A DNA stretch of 59,154 bases from Pseudomonadota bacterium (GCA_023388075.1 JAEWGX010000010.1:1-59154), one strand, 5' to 3'. Numbered from the stretch's first letter, positions 44,129 to 51,688 are shown. Translations and numbers: made by a program. The notes: a model not told the origin generated them from the letters alone.

Positions 44129-44148
44129 AACTGTATCGATATACAGTA
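44129..44148. promoter_or_regulatory. LexA (SOS) box
   Basis: AACTGTATCGATATACAGTA: the CTGT (44131-44134), 8 bp, ACAG (44143-44146) core is the proteobacterial LexA consensus, and the full 20 bp differs from the E. coli ideal TACTGTATATATATACAGTA at three positions. Arms ACTGTAT/ATACAGT are a 7-bp inverted repeat. On the plus strand it overlaps a -10-like TATACA (44140-44145) with TTGAAA (44119-44124) upstream, about 33 bp before the Lar-like start, where a bound LexA would block transcription. Confidence 0.8.
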
Positions 44149-44177
44149 ACGGCCCCGGCCTGAAGCCGCGCAGGCCG

Positions 44178-44393
44178 ATGCACCTGGAGAGTCCGATGAT
44201 GAAGTTCGATGCCCTGCTGCCGTGCCCCTTCTGCGGCGGCAAGGGCGAATACGATCTTGACGACCTCGGCCACGAATGGATCGGCTGCGGGGGCTGCGGC
44301 GCGCGTGTCGTCTGCGAGATCGGCGCGGAGATCGGCCCCGAGGAGCGCTGGAACCGCCGCACGGACGATGCGGCAAGCACGCGGGGCCGCTAG
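44178..44393 (+). CDS. Lar-family restriction-alleviation-like zinc-ribbon protein
   Basis: 71 aa from the ATG at 44178; ATG 44199 (MKFDALL), with GGAGAG about 8 nt upstream, is an alternative and fits Lar homologues better. Two Cys pairs, CPFC and CGGC, separated by about 20 residues and flanked by LLPCPFCGGKG and IGCGGCGARVVC, match Lar proteins, short zinc-ribbon proteins mostly of prophage. E. coli Rac Lar relieves type I restriction, but most homologues are untested. The LexA box sits directly upstream. It converges with the oxidase gene after 70 bp. No phage structural genes are adjacent. Confidence 0.75.
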   Translation: MHLESPMMKFDALLPCPFCGGKGEYDLDDLGHEWIGCGGCGARVVCEIGAEIGPEERWNRRTDDAASTRGR

Positions 44394-44463
44394 GAATCAG
44401 CTAGCCCGCATTAGCGCTGCCGCCCGGTCCTGCCCCTCGACGGCGCCCGGGCCCTGGCAGTCC

Positions 44464-45654
44464 TCAGCTGTCGTACACGAAAGACTTCCCGATCTCTCCG
44501 ACGGAGGCTACGCCCGCGATCGTCATCGCCCGGACGAGCTCCGCGCCGATCCGCTCGTAGACGCTCTTCACGCCCTCGGCCCCCCCGAGCGCGAGACCGT
44601 AGAGCACCGGACGGCCCAGTGCCACCGCGTTGGCGCCGAGGGCCAGCGCCTTGAACACGTCCGTGCCGCGCCGGATGCCGCTGTCCATGATGATCGGCAC
44701 CTTCCCGCCGACCGCTTCCACGATATCGGGCAGGAGGTCGATGGCGGCGGGCACGCCGTCCAGCCCGCGGCCGCCGTGGTTGGAGACCTGGATCGCGGCC
44801 GCGCCACGTTCCACCGCCTGCCTCGCCAGCACCGGGCTCACGACGCCCTTGAGGATCAGTGGAAGGTCCGTGGTCTCCCGGATGAAGTCGACGTCGTCCC
44901 AGCCCAGGCTCCTCTTGAAATTGGCCGTACCGCTGTTGACCAGCGGCAAGCTGGGTGGAAACGAGAATCCCAGGCGCACCGTCTCGTCCGAGGCGCCAGG
45001 TGCGAACGCGTCGATGGTGAACACGATCGCGGTGTAGCCGGCCGCCTTGGCTCTTTGCAGGAGCTCCCGGGAAGGGCCGCGATCGTCGTGCAGGTAGAGC
45101 TGGAACCACTTGGGGCCGGAGGTCGCGTTGGCGATGTCCTCGATCGTCCTGTTGGCCGCGGTGCTGGTGGTGTAGAGCGTGCCGGCCTCGCCGGTTCCCT
45201 TGGCCGAGCCGAGCTCCGCGGAAGCGTGCGCAAGGCCGTGCGCGCCCATGGGCGCGGTGATGATCGGCATGCTGAGCCGGTGGCCCAGCAGCTCGGTCGA
45301 GAGATTCGGCGCGGACTTGCCCACGAGGTACTGCGGCAGCAGCCGGATGCGGTCGAAGGCTGCACGATTGTCGCGCAGCGTGATCTGGTTGTCGGCGCCG
45401 GCTGCGATGTAGGCGAAGGCACCGGCAGGGATGACCTGCGCGGCCCGGCCCTCCAGGTCCTCCAGGCTGCCGATGGTGAGCCGACCTTCGCCCGTCGGCT
45501 GGACATAACCGCCCGCGGGCGCAGCGACGGCGGCATTCTGCATGTCGGGCGCCGCCGGCTTCTCAGCCGCGCCCTGGGCGCTGGAGAGGAGCGGAGCCGC
45601 GCCGGCCGCGGCCGTGACGGCCAGGAAACTGCGTCGCGAATACTGGACACTCAT
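44464..45654 (-). CDS. Tat-exported FMN-dependent alpha-hydroxyacid (lactate-type) dehydrogenase/oxidase
   Basis: 396 aa. The N-terminus SRRSFLAVTAAAG is a consensus Tat signal, with likely cleavage near SAQGA (about 26-28). The rest is an FMN-dependent alpha-hydroxyacid oxidase barrel: AYIAAGADNQITLRDN, IITAPMG, FQLYLHDDRG, LILKGVV (flavin Lys), the active-site His/Arg loop VSNHGGRGLDG, and DSGIRRGTDVFKALALGA. Close relatives oxidise L-lactate or mandelate in the cytoplasm or membrane; here a folded, FMN-loaded enzyme would be sent to the periplasm. Oxidase, monooxygenase or dehydrogenase cannot be separated by sequence. Confidence 0.88.
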   Translation of the reverse strand: MSVQYSRRSFLAVTAAAGAAPLLSSAQGAAEKPAAPDMQNAAVAAPAGGYVQPTGEGRLTIGSLEDLEGRAAQVIPAGAFAYIAAGADNQITLRDNRAAFDRIRLLPQYLVGKSAPNLSTELLGHRLSMPIITAPMGAHGLAHASAELGSAKGTGEAGTLYTTSTAANRTIEDIANATSGPKWFQLYLHDDRGPSRELLQRAKAAGYTAIVFTIDAFAPGASDETVRLGFSFPPSLPLVNSGTANFKRSLGWDDVDFIRETTDLPLILKGVVSPVLARQAVERGAAAIQVSNHGGRGLDGVPAAIDLLPDIVEAVGGKVPIIMDSGIRRGTDVFKALALGANAVALGRPVLYGLALGGAEGVKSVYERIGAELVRAMTIAGVASVGEIGKSFVYDS

Positions 45655-45817
45655 TGTCTGCTCCTTCGGTGACGTCGTTGCCCGGAGATGGCTCAGGCAT
45701 TCTGGCCGGGCCGGCTTGCCCGCGCCGGATAGCCCTCGCTGCCAGGAGTTTCTTGGCCGGGCGCCAGCCGCTTTCGGCGCCCATGTAGACTAGCGGGTCC
45801 CCCGTGTCGCATACCGC

Positions 45818-46210
45818 ATGAGCGTTCCACCTCGCCTGTTCGCCCGATTCGTAGTCGCCCTGATGTGCCTGGTGCACGTCGGACTTGGCATTGCGGCGAA
45901 TCCCGGAACCCACGGCAGGACGACGGCCGACGGTTACCTGTGCGGCGGTCATCTTGCTCCGGCAGCCATCGCGTCGCTCGCCGGCGTCGTTCCGGACGTG
46001 TTCTCGGAAGCGTATCGGCAACTGACCGGCTCGGGGGAGGACTGCTGCAGCGCCTGCCCTGGATGCGGCCCGGCCGCCGTGCCTTCCTCGGCGGCGCACC
46101 GCCCCGCGGAGGCACTGTCCTGCGTCGGCATCGCGGGGACCCGCTTGCCGATCGCCCATCGCGATGGCGTGCTCAAGCCGCCATCCACCGCCCCGCCTGC
46201 GTTCTCCTGA
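45818..46210 (+). CDS. DUF2946-like Cys-rich exported protein
   Basis: 130 aa. N-terminal hydrophobic segment (LFARFVVALMCLVHVGLGIAA), probable signal peptide. A DCCSACPGCGP motif (about 68-78), plus a Cys/His near the middle (LCGGHLAP), resembles DUF2946 proteins, small exported proteins often beside copper genes. It precedes the PCuAC gene on the same strand (196 bp), consistent with a copper role. Weak family match; divergent from the oxidase gene. Confidence 0.6.
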   Translation: MSVPPRLFARFVVALMCLVHVGLGIAANPGTHGRTTADGYLCGGHLAPAAIASLAGVVPDVFSEAYRQLTGSGEDCCSACPGCGPAAVPSSAAHRPAEALSCVGIAGTRLPIAHRDGVLKPPSTAPPAFS

Positions 46211-46406
46211 CTGACCGAACGGCGCCGATTCAGGGCTTCGGACCCTTTCCGGTGCGCGTTTCCCTCCACTCGGTCCAGCCGACTACCAGGGCTCGATGTC
46301 GCTCGTCATCGCAGAGAAGATCCAGCGATCCATCCCGTGACCGATGGTCCCGCCGCTGCGCGGACGGTGACATCGGCTTTCCCCGTATTCCTTCGAGGAG
46401 CATCTC

Positions 46407-46886
46407 ATGAAAGCTTTCGTACGAACCGCCGCCGTTGCAATGTCGCTGTTGGCATCCGCTGCCCATGGACAGATCGACGTGAAGGTGAACGACCCGTGGG
46501 TCAGGGCCACCGTTCCGCACCAGATGGGAACCGGCGCGTTCATGGAGATCACGTCGACCAGGGACGTGCGACTGGTGGCGGCAAGCTCCCCCCTTACCCC
46601 CGTCGTCGAGATCCACGAGATGTCCCTGGAAGGGAACATCATGAAGATGCGCCAGGTCGAGGCGATCGACCTACGCGCCGGTCGGACAGTCAAGCTCGAG
46701 CCCGGCGGCTATCACGTCATGCTGATGGAGCTGAAGAGCCAGGTGAAGGAGGGAAGCACGGTGCCCGTGACGCTCGTCTTCGAAGACGGGAGCGGAAAGC
46801 GCGAGTCCGTCGAGGTCCAGGCGCGGGTGCGACCGCTCAATGCCGACGCCCACTCGCATGGCCAAGGCGCTCATCATCACAAGTGA
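46407..46886 (+). CDS. Periplasmic copper chaperone PCu(A)C
   Basis: 159 aa with a Sec signal peptide (about 1-21, cleaved at AHG-Q). The Cu(I) motif H-X10-M-X21-H-X-M is exact: His70, Met81, His103, Met105. The tail ends in HSHGQGAHHHK, a second His-rich metal site. It delivers copper to cytochrome oxidase CuA centres in the periplasm. GAGGAG lies about 7 nt before the ATG. Preceded by a DUF2946-like gene. No cytochrome oxidase gene is in the window. Confidence 0.95.
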   Translation: MKAFVRTAAVAMSLLASAAHGQIDVKVNDPWVRATVPHQMGTGAFMEITSTRDVRLVAASSPLTPVVEIHEMSLEGNIMKMRQVEAIDLRAGRTVKLEPGGYHVMLMELKSQVKEGSTVPVTLVFEDGSGKRESVEVQARVRPLNADAHSHGQGAHHHK

Positions 46887-47088
46887 CGAGCACTTTGCCG
46901 GGGGCGCGGCGGGCGGCGCGGGGACGCCGAAGTGGCGGAGGGAGCGGCTGCTCAAGGAAGTCGACCAGGCCCTGCGCCGCGCGCCCAAGGTCCACAAGGC
47001 ATTGCAGCACTCCGGTCGCCTGCTCGAACCGGCAATCGTGAGCGCCCTCGTCCAGATGGTCGACGCACGGCGCCGTGGTGAGGCTTGA
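46858..47088 (+). CDS. Small hypothetical protein overlapping the PCuAC end
   Basis: 76 aa from the ATG at 46858. It overlaps the last 29 nt of the PCuAC gene in another frame. Contains a basic helical stretch (KWRRERLLKEVDQALRRAPKVHKALQ). The 15-bp copy of the tRNA-Ser 3' end (46933-46947) lies inside it, coding for WRRER. If a recombination site is real, this frame is a junction product. No family recognised; reality uncertain. Confidence 0.4.
   Translation: MAKALIITSDEHFAGGAAGGAGTPKWRRERLLKEVDQALRRAPKVHKALQHSGRLLEPAIVSALVQMVDARRRGEA
46933..46947. repeat. 15-bp direct repeat of the tRNA-Ser(GGA) 3' end (possible att site, far copy)
   Basis: TGGCGGAGGGAGCGG is identical to 48876-48890, the 3' end of the tRNA (CCA, discriminator and acceptor/T-stem), same orientation; flanking bases differ on both sides. 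Distance start to start is 1943 bp. It would be the truncated far att copy of an element inserted at the tRNA. Chance cannot be excluded in GC-rich DNA. Confidence 0.5.
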
Positions 47089-47100
47089 TGGACACCAACG

Positions 47101-47358
47101 ATGGCGAAGAGCGTTGATGCCTCGGCGTCCCCGGCCGACCCTACCCCCCGCCGCCGGCTGCGCCTGACGACCGTCGGCGGCGTCCGCCGTGAGATGGCCG
47201 CGGTCTACACCGACGCACGCACTGGTCGACTCGATCCGACGGCGGCGTCAAAGCTGACGTACATGCTGACTTCCATCGCGAAGGTCATGGAGACCTCCGA
47301 CTTTGAGGCGCGCATTGCCGCCCTCGAAGCCGGCCGCGTCAAGCAGGAGAAGCCGTGA
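47101..47358 (+). CDS. Phage-like small protein (terminase-neighbour type)
   Basis: 85 aa. Disordered start, then RLTTVGGVRREMAAVYTDARTGRLDPTAASKLTYMLTSIAKVMETSDFEARIAALE, but broken here for length; key pieces are VRREMAAVY, GRLDPTAASKL and DFEARIAALE. The pattern resembles short proteins often found next to phage terminases in proteobacterial prophages (recalled pattern, not searched). Its stop overlaps the next GTG start (GTGA). Confidence 0.65.
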   Translation: MAKSVDASASPADPTPRRRLRLTTVGGVRREMAAVYTDARTGRLDPTAASKLTYMLTSIAKVMETSDFEARIAALEAGRVKQEKP

Positions 47359-47606
47359 CGACACCATCTCTGCGGAAGCGCCTGGAGCATCTCGAAGGCA
47401 CGGCCCCTCCTCCGCAGGGCGCCCTGACGATCGAGGAAAAGGCGGCGGCCATCGTCCAGGTGCTTGACTCCAGGGGCCTCGCAAGGTTGCCCCGGCCCGA
47501 TACCGCCGCCGCGCTCACCAGGGTGATCCCGCCGCCTGACGGCGTCGACTGGAACGTGTGGTGGCGAGCGCTCGCGGCAGCGCTGACAGCGGCACACGCG
47601 CAGTAG
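47355..47606 (+). CDS. Small hypothetical protein coupled to the upstream phage-like gene
   Basis: 83 aa, GTG start at 47355 overlapping the previous stop, with AGGAG about 5 nt upstream. Starts LRKRLEHLEG, then Pro-rich, a helix (LTIEEKAAAIVQVLDSRGLARL), and ends DGVDWNVWWRALAAALTAAHA. No family recognised. The tight overlap argues that both frames are translated. Confidence 0.65.
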   Translation: MTTPSLRKRLEHLEGTAPPPQGALTIEEKAAAIVQVLDSRGLARLPRPDTAAALTRVIPPPDGVDWNVWWRALAAALTAAHAQ

Positions 47607-47686
47607 AATCAGGCTCTGAAGGCGCCGGGCTCACGGCGCGATGTCCGCACCGGCCCAGAGCTCCTTCGAGAACCGGAGGAAGCCGG

Positions 47687-47983
47687 ATGCCTGCACTCGT
47701 ACAAGCGCAAGATCTCCGGTACAACAGGTGGACCCGCCTCCGAGGAACCATCGACGGTTTCCCGGTCGAGGTCGGCGTCGGGCACTGGGTTGCAGAAGGA
47801 TGGATGATCGAGGTTGAGCGGCTCGATGACCGAGTGCTGACCCCGTTCGCGAACATGGTCCTTGTCGTGCTCGCTCTCATCCAGGAAGGTCGTGAGATCC
47901 AGGACATCATTGCGGCGCTGGACTGGGCCAGGTTCGTCCCCCAGCCCGTCGATGAACTGCAAGGCTACAAGGGCTCCGCCTGA
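47687..47983 (+). CDS. Small hypothetical protein
   Basis: 98 aa from the ATG at 47687, with GGAGGA 6 nt upstream. Frame open from 47558, but the earlier part is not protein-like. Segments: YNRWTRLRGTIDGFPVEVGVGHWVAEGW and VLTPFANMVLVVLALIQEGREIQDIIAALDWA. Could be an acidic, soluble accessory protein. No family recognised. Confidence 0.6.
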   Translation: MPALVQAQDLRYNRWTRLRGTIDGFPVEVGVGHWVAEGWMIEVERLDDRVLTPFANMVLVVLALIQEGREIQDIIAALDWARFVPQPVDELQGYKGSA

Positions 47984-48056
47984 TGAGCTTCCCGCGCCGA
48001 CATCTAGCCGTGGGAGAATCGAGATCCCGGCTTGACTGCCGCTGAAAGGATCGAAC

Positions 48057-48389
48057 ATGGCCCGTGGCGAACTCCCCCTAAATCCACCCGGCTCGGTTCC
48101 GCTACAACCGAAGCTGCCCCACCACATCGAAGCCTACGACACCAACGAGCGCGATCTGCTGATCGCCGCGATGCGGATCGGCCTCTTGACTGCGAAGGTG
48201 GCCATCGAGGACCAGGGCCGCATATCGATTCTCGGAGTTGGTGTTTCGAGGGAGGAGCCCCGTGAGTGCAAGGGCTTCCGAACCATCACGATCCCCCTCA
48301 GCGAAATCATGGGTCTGTACGAACTCGCCCTGGGGGATGAAGCACCAAGGGCGCCCGATGAGGACGATGAGGATGAGCAGGACGAGTAG
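48057..48389 (+). CDS. Small hypothetical protein with acidic tail
   Basis: 110 aa, ATG 48057 with AAAGGA about 8 nt upstream. Middle: TNERDLLIAAMRIGLLTAKVAIEDQGRISILGVGV; the C-terminal part ends in a run of Asp/Glu (PDEDDEDEQDE). No membrane helix. A TCCGCTACAACC repeat overlaps its 5' part (48098-48109). No family recognised. Confidence 0.6.
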   Translation: MARGELPLNPPGSVPLQPKLPHHIEAYDTNERDLLIAAMRIGLLTAKVAIEDQGRISILGVGVSREEPRECKGFRTITIPLSEIMGLYELALGDEAPRAPDEDDEDEQDE

Positions 48390-48527
48390 CTCGGAAAGTG
48401 TCACCGGAGAGATCGAACGCGAGATGGCCTGATCCGGCAGGGGCTGATCGGCGCGGGGTTGTAGCAGCCGACGAGCGCCTCTCCCAGGGAGATCCGCTAC
48501 AACCCGCCTGGAGCGTCCGCTACAACC
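48098..48527. repeat. Iteron-like 12-bp direct repeats TCCGCTACAACC (three copies) plus one inverted core
   Basis: Exact TCCGCTACAACC at 48098-48109, 48493-48504 and 48516-48527; the last two are 23 bp apart, about two helical turns. An inverted core GGTTGTAGC is at 48457-48465. Most copies lie in the gap 48390-48587 between two small genes. Arrangement resembles binding sites for a replication or regulatory protein (inference). Confidence 0.6.
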
Positions 48528-48587
48528 TTTGACGCCGCCGGCAACAGCCGCCACGATGGCCGCTCCTCAACCTTCATGGAGCACGCC

Positions 48588-48785
48588 ATGACCCTCGACA
48601 TGCACCCCACCGTCACCATCCTCCAGGACGCCGCCGTGGCCGCGTGGGACGACAAGCTCGGAACCCCTGCCTGGTTCAAGCGCCAGATGACCTTCTTCGA
48701 CCGAGCCGCTGCCGCACTGGCCGCCGCCGGTGCTGACCCGGCGCTCGTAGCCTACGTCCGGGAGCAGGGGACCGTCGGCGGCTGA
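48588..48785 (+). CDS. Small hypothetical protein near tRNA-Ser
   Basis: 65 aa from the ATG at 48588, preceded by GGAG 6 nt upstream; ATG 48576 is also in frame. Contains VTILQDAAVAAWDDKLGTPAWFKRQMTFFDRAAAALAA, cut here as one stretch with no clear motif. Could be a helical DNA- or protein-binding accessory. No family recognised. The 90 bp from here to the tRNA shows no gene. Confidence 0.55.
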   Translation: MTLDMHPTVTILQDAAVAAWDDKLGTPAWFKRQMTFFDRAAAALAAAGADPALVAYVREQGTVGG

Positions 48786-48875
48786 CCCGAGGGCCGTCAA
48801 GCGCTCCAGGGATGTTGGCTGTGATGTGGGGCAGATTCCAGAACTGGCTGGAGAAGCGCAGAAAACCTAGCGATC

Positions 48876-48966
48876 TGGCGGAGGGAGCGGGATTCGAACC
48901 CGCGAAGGGCTATTAACCCTTACACGCTTTCCAGGCGTGCGACTTAAACCGCTCATCCATCCCTCC
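48876..48966 (-). tRNA. tRNA-Ser(GGA)
   Basis: 91 nt including an encoded CCA. Acceptor arms GGAGGGA (48966-48960) and TCCCTCC (48886-48880) pair, the discriminator is G, and the anticodon GGA is at 48932-48930. The long variable arm (GGGTTAATAGCCC) is typical of serine tRNA, and GGTTCGAATCC gives the T-loop. Its 3' end faces the small-ORF region; the 15 bp at 48876-48890 recur exactly at 46933. Confidence 0.96.
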
Positions 48967-49039
48967 GGGCCCGCGATTCTACCAGCGCGCCGACCGGTGC
49001 CAAACCGGGCCAACCGCCAGACCGGACCCACCGCGCGCG

Positions 49040-49702
49040 CTATCCCGCCTTCGGCAGCCAGTGGTGCCGCGCTGCGAGCCGGCTGAAGGCGACGATGTCG
49101 GTGCGGTCGCCCATCTCCGCGCGCGCCCGGTCCCAGACGCGCAGAAGCACCTCCGCGGTGGCCAGTGCGTCGGCGGCGGCCTGGTGCCGGCGCAGGCAGT
49201 GGATGCCCAGGCGTTCCATCGCGGCATCGAGCGAATGCGACGGCAGGCCGGGTACGACGAGGCGAACGACGTGCTCCAGGTCGATCCAGCGATTCTTCGC
49301 GTGGTGACCGAGGTAGGCAGCGCTGTAGCGCTGGATCAGCGTTCGATCGAAGGCGGCGTGGTAACCGATGATCGGATCGTTGCCTACCCAGCGCCAGAAG
49401 CCCGCCAGCGCCTCGCGCGGCGCCACGCCGGCCTGCTGCGCCGCCACCCCGATCCCGTGCAGCAGGATGTTCTCGCGGTCCACCTCCGTGCCGGCCTCCG
49501 GCGTCTCCTGCCGCAGCACCACCTCGAAGCTGTCGCCGATGGCAAGGCGCGGCACGCCGCGCTCGATCAGCACGGCGACGCCCGCCACGGCCAGCAGGCG
49601 ATCCTTTTCGGCAACCAGACCGCTCGCCTCCACGTCCACCACCAGCCAGCGGCGAACCGCATCGTCGCCCCGGCGCCGCCGTCGCCACCAGCCGCGGATC
49701 AT
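49040..49702 (-). CDS. DEDDh-type 3'-5' exonuclease (PolC/DnaQ-like)
   Basis: 220 aa. Exo I VVDVEASGL with Asp23 and Glu25; Exo II IIGYHAAFDRTLI with the third Asp; Exo III with RRHQAAADALATAE holding the His and the last Asp. This DEDDh set is as in DnaQ/epsilon. A basic N-terminus (RGWWRRRRRG) precedes it. It starts 4 bp after the cNMP-CBS-DUF294 gene stop, so it is in that operon; exonuclease plus DUF294 plus symporter is a common betaproteobacterial grouping. The tRNA-Ser gene follows on the same strand. Confidence 0.9.
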   Translation of the reverse strand: MIRGWWRRRRRGDDAVRRWLVVDVEASGLVAEKDRLLAVAGVAVLIERGVPRLAIGDSFEVVLRQETPEAGTEVDRENILLHGIGVAAQQAGVAPREALAGFWRWVGNDPIIGYHAAFDRTLIQRYSAAYLGHHAKNRWIDLEHVVRLVVPGLPSHSLDAAMERLGIHCLRRHQAAADALATAEVLLRVWDRARAEMGDRTDIVAFSRLAARHHWLPKAG

Positions 49703-49706
49703 CGCG

Positions 49707-51572
49707 TCACCGCAGGAAGTCCATCTCCACGCGCTGCTGCAGGCGGCGCGCGATGCGCAGGGACTCTTTCAACACGCGACGGTCGATGTCGTTGAGGGAG
49801 TCGACGTCGATCAGGTTGGGGGCGGATCGCTCCTGGATCTGTCCGCGCAGCCGCAGCATCTGCAGATACTCGAAGCCGCCCACCCAGCCCTCGGCCTCGC
49901 GCGCCGGCACGCCCATGCGGTGGGCCGCTCCTTCGAGCCGCGCCCGGGTCCCGACGGCATCGACCTCGTGGGCCAGCGCGTAGAGGCGAGCCGCATCGAC
50001 GTAGATCATCGTGCCGTTCAGCTTGATGTCGAGCATGCTCCGCCCATCCCGGTCGGTCGTGCCGATGCCGCCGAGCCAGTCGAGCGGTGCGCGTCGCTCG
50101 AGCATGCTCTCGGCCAGCAGCCGCAGGAAGCGCGGATGGCGGGCGATCGCCTGCCTGATGAGCGGCCGGAAGGAGGCCGTGAGCTCGGCGTTGCCGGCCA
50201 GTGGCCGGAAATCCAGCCAGGCCGACGCCTCCAGCAGGTCCTGCGGCTCGCCGCGGCCGATCCACGTCTCGAACTGCTCGCGCCACTCCCGCGCCGTGAG
50301 GCACCAGCGCGGATTGGAGGCCATGATGTTGCCCCGGCACAGGGGAAAGCCGCAGGCGTCGAGCGCCCGGTTGACCTCGCGCGCGAAGTCGAGCCACGCG
50401 GATCGATCTTCCGCCGGCGCATCCGCCTGGAGCACGAGGCCGTTGTCCTGGTCGGTGGCGATGGTCTGCTCCTCGCGTCCTTCCGAGCCGGCTGCGAGCC
50501 AGCACGCACGACCGAGGTCGATCGGATGGCGGGCCGCCACCAGGTCCAGCAGCCGGACCGTCAGCGCATCGTTCAACCGGCTGATGATGCGGGTGAGCTG
50601 CCGGGCCTGCACCCCCTGCCCGAGCAGCGCGCCGGCGAAGCGGCGCAGGTCCGCCGCCGCAGCCTTCAAGGTCTCGAGGTCGCGGGCCGCCTGGATGGCG
50701 GTGCCGAACTGCTTCAGGGACAGCCGCTGGATCGCGAAGAGATCCCGCTCGGACACGATGCCCACGAGGCGCCCGTTCTCGGTCACTGGCACGTGCCGCA
50801 CGCCGTGCTGCGACATCAGGAGCGCCGCATCCACCGCCGCGTCGTCGGTGGTCAGCGTGCGGACCGGGCGCGTCATCACCGCCTCGATCGGCGTGCTAAG
50901 CGGCAACTGCGGCAGGGTGATGCGGCCGAGCACGTCGTAGCGGGTCAGGATGCCGAGTACCTCGCCGCCCTTCCCCACCACCGGTACCGAGCCGAGCCGC
51001 CGGTCGTGCATCAGCCGCAGCGCCCGCTCCACCGGCTCGGCCGGTGTCACGCTGACGACGCCGCCACGCACCAGGTCGCCCAGCGGCGATTCCAGGGACT
51101 GCCCTGACAACGCCTCGGAGGCCTGGCTTTCGCGCAGCATCCGCTGCGATGCCTCGAGCAGCGTGAGGATGCTGCGGTTCAGGAAGTCCGCGAGCGGCGG
51201 GCTGCGCTGCGCGACCGCGCGGACCAGGTCGGCGCCGATGCGCAGGCAGAAGGTGTCGGCGTTCGCGATATGCGTGCCGGTGACGGCTCGCTGCGCCATC
51301 ATCGCGCCGAGCGGAAAGACGTCGCCCGCCTCGAACTGGAAATCCGCGGCCTGCTCGCCGGTGGGCCGATGCAGGACCGAGCCGGACCGGACGTAGAAAA
51401 GGCAATCCACCACGCCGGAAGCCGGGCCGACGATCAGCTCGCCCGGCGCGTGGTATGTCTGCGAGGCGCCGGCGACCAGCGCCTCGACGTCCTCCGGACG
51501 CATCCGCGAGAACGGCGGCCTGCGCATCAGCTCCGCGCGAAGGCTGCCAAGCAGGCTGGGCGATGGGGTCAT
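49707..51572 (-). CDS. Cyclic-nucleotide-binding/CBS/DUF294 nucleotidyltransferase-like regulator
   Basis: 621 aa from the ATG at 51572; the frame runs to 51971, but that part overlaps the symporter. Order: cNMP-binding domain (about 10-120, FEAGDVFPLGAMMA), CBS pair (about 150-275, RLGSVPVVGKGGEVLGILTRYDVL; HGVRHVPVTENGRLVGIVSERD), DUF294 nucleotidyltransferase-like domain with GSEGREEQTIATDQDNGL (about 370), and DUF294_C to the end. Such proteins lie beside acetate-type symporters and probably regulate them by nucleotide binding or transfer; the reaction is not established. Confidence 0.9.
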   Translation of the reverse strand: MTPSPSLLGSLRAELMRRPPFSRMRPEDVEALVAGASQTYHAPGELIVGPASGVVDCLFYVRSGSVLHRPTGEQAADFQFEAGDVFPLGAMMAQRAVTGTHIANADTFCLRIGADLVRAVAQRSPPLADFLNRSILTLLEASQRMLRESQASEALSGQSLESPLGDLVRGGVVSVTPAEPVERALRLMHDRRLGSVPVVGKGGEVLGILTRYDVLGRITLPQLPLSTPIEAVMTRPVRTLTTDDAAVDAALLMSQHGVRHVPVTENGRLVGIVSERDLFAIQRLSLKQFGTAIQAARDLETLKAAAADLRRFAGALLGQGVQARQLTRIISRLNDALTVRLLDLVAARHPIDLGRACWLAAGSEGREEQTIATDQDNGLVLQADAPAEDRSAWLDFAREVNRALDACGFPLCRGNIMASNPRWCLTAREWREQFETWIGRGEPQDLLEASAWLDFRPLAGNAELTASFRPLIRQAIARHPRFLRLLAESMLERRAPLDWLGGIGTTDRDGRSMLDIKLNGTMIYVDAARLYALAHEVDAVGTRARLEGAAHRMGVPAREAEGWVGGFEYLQMLRLRGQIQERSAPNLIDVDSLNDIDRRVLKESLRIARRLQQRVEMDFLR

Positions 51573-51688
51573 GAGCCCTCCAGCAAGACAACGGCCCCGC
51601 TCCGTCGCCGGAGCAGGGCCGCCCGGACCGCCGGCAACCGCGCCGGCAGGCCAGCCGGATCCGCCGTCATCCGGCGGACCGGCCGTCA

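Noticed and set aside
46858..47088. A complete mobile element with an integrase at the tRNA
   Set aside because: No recombinase, transposase or phage structural gene is seen; only a remnant can be argued.
48876..48966. Second tRNA or rRNA genes nearby
   Set aside because: Only one cloverleaf was found; no rRNA-like sequence elsewhere in the window.
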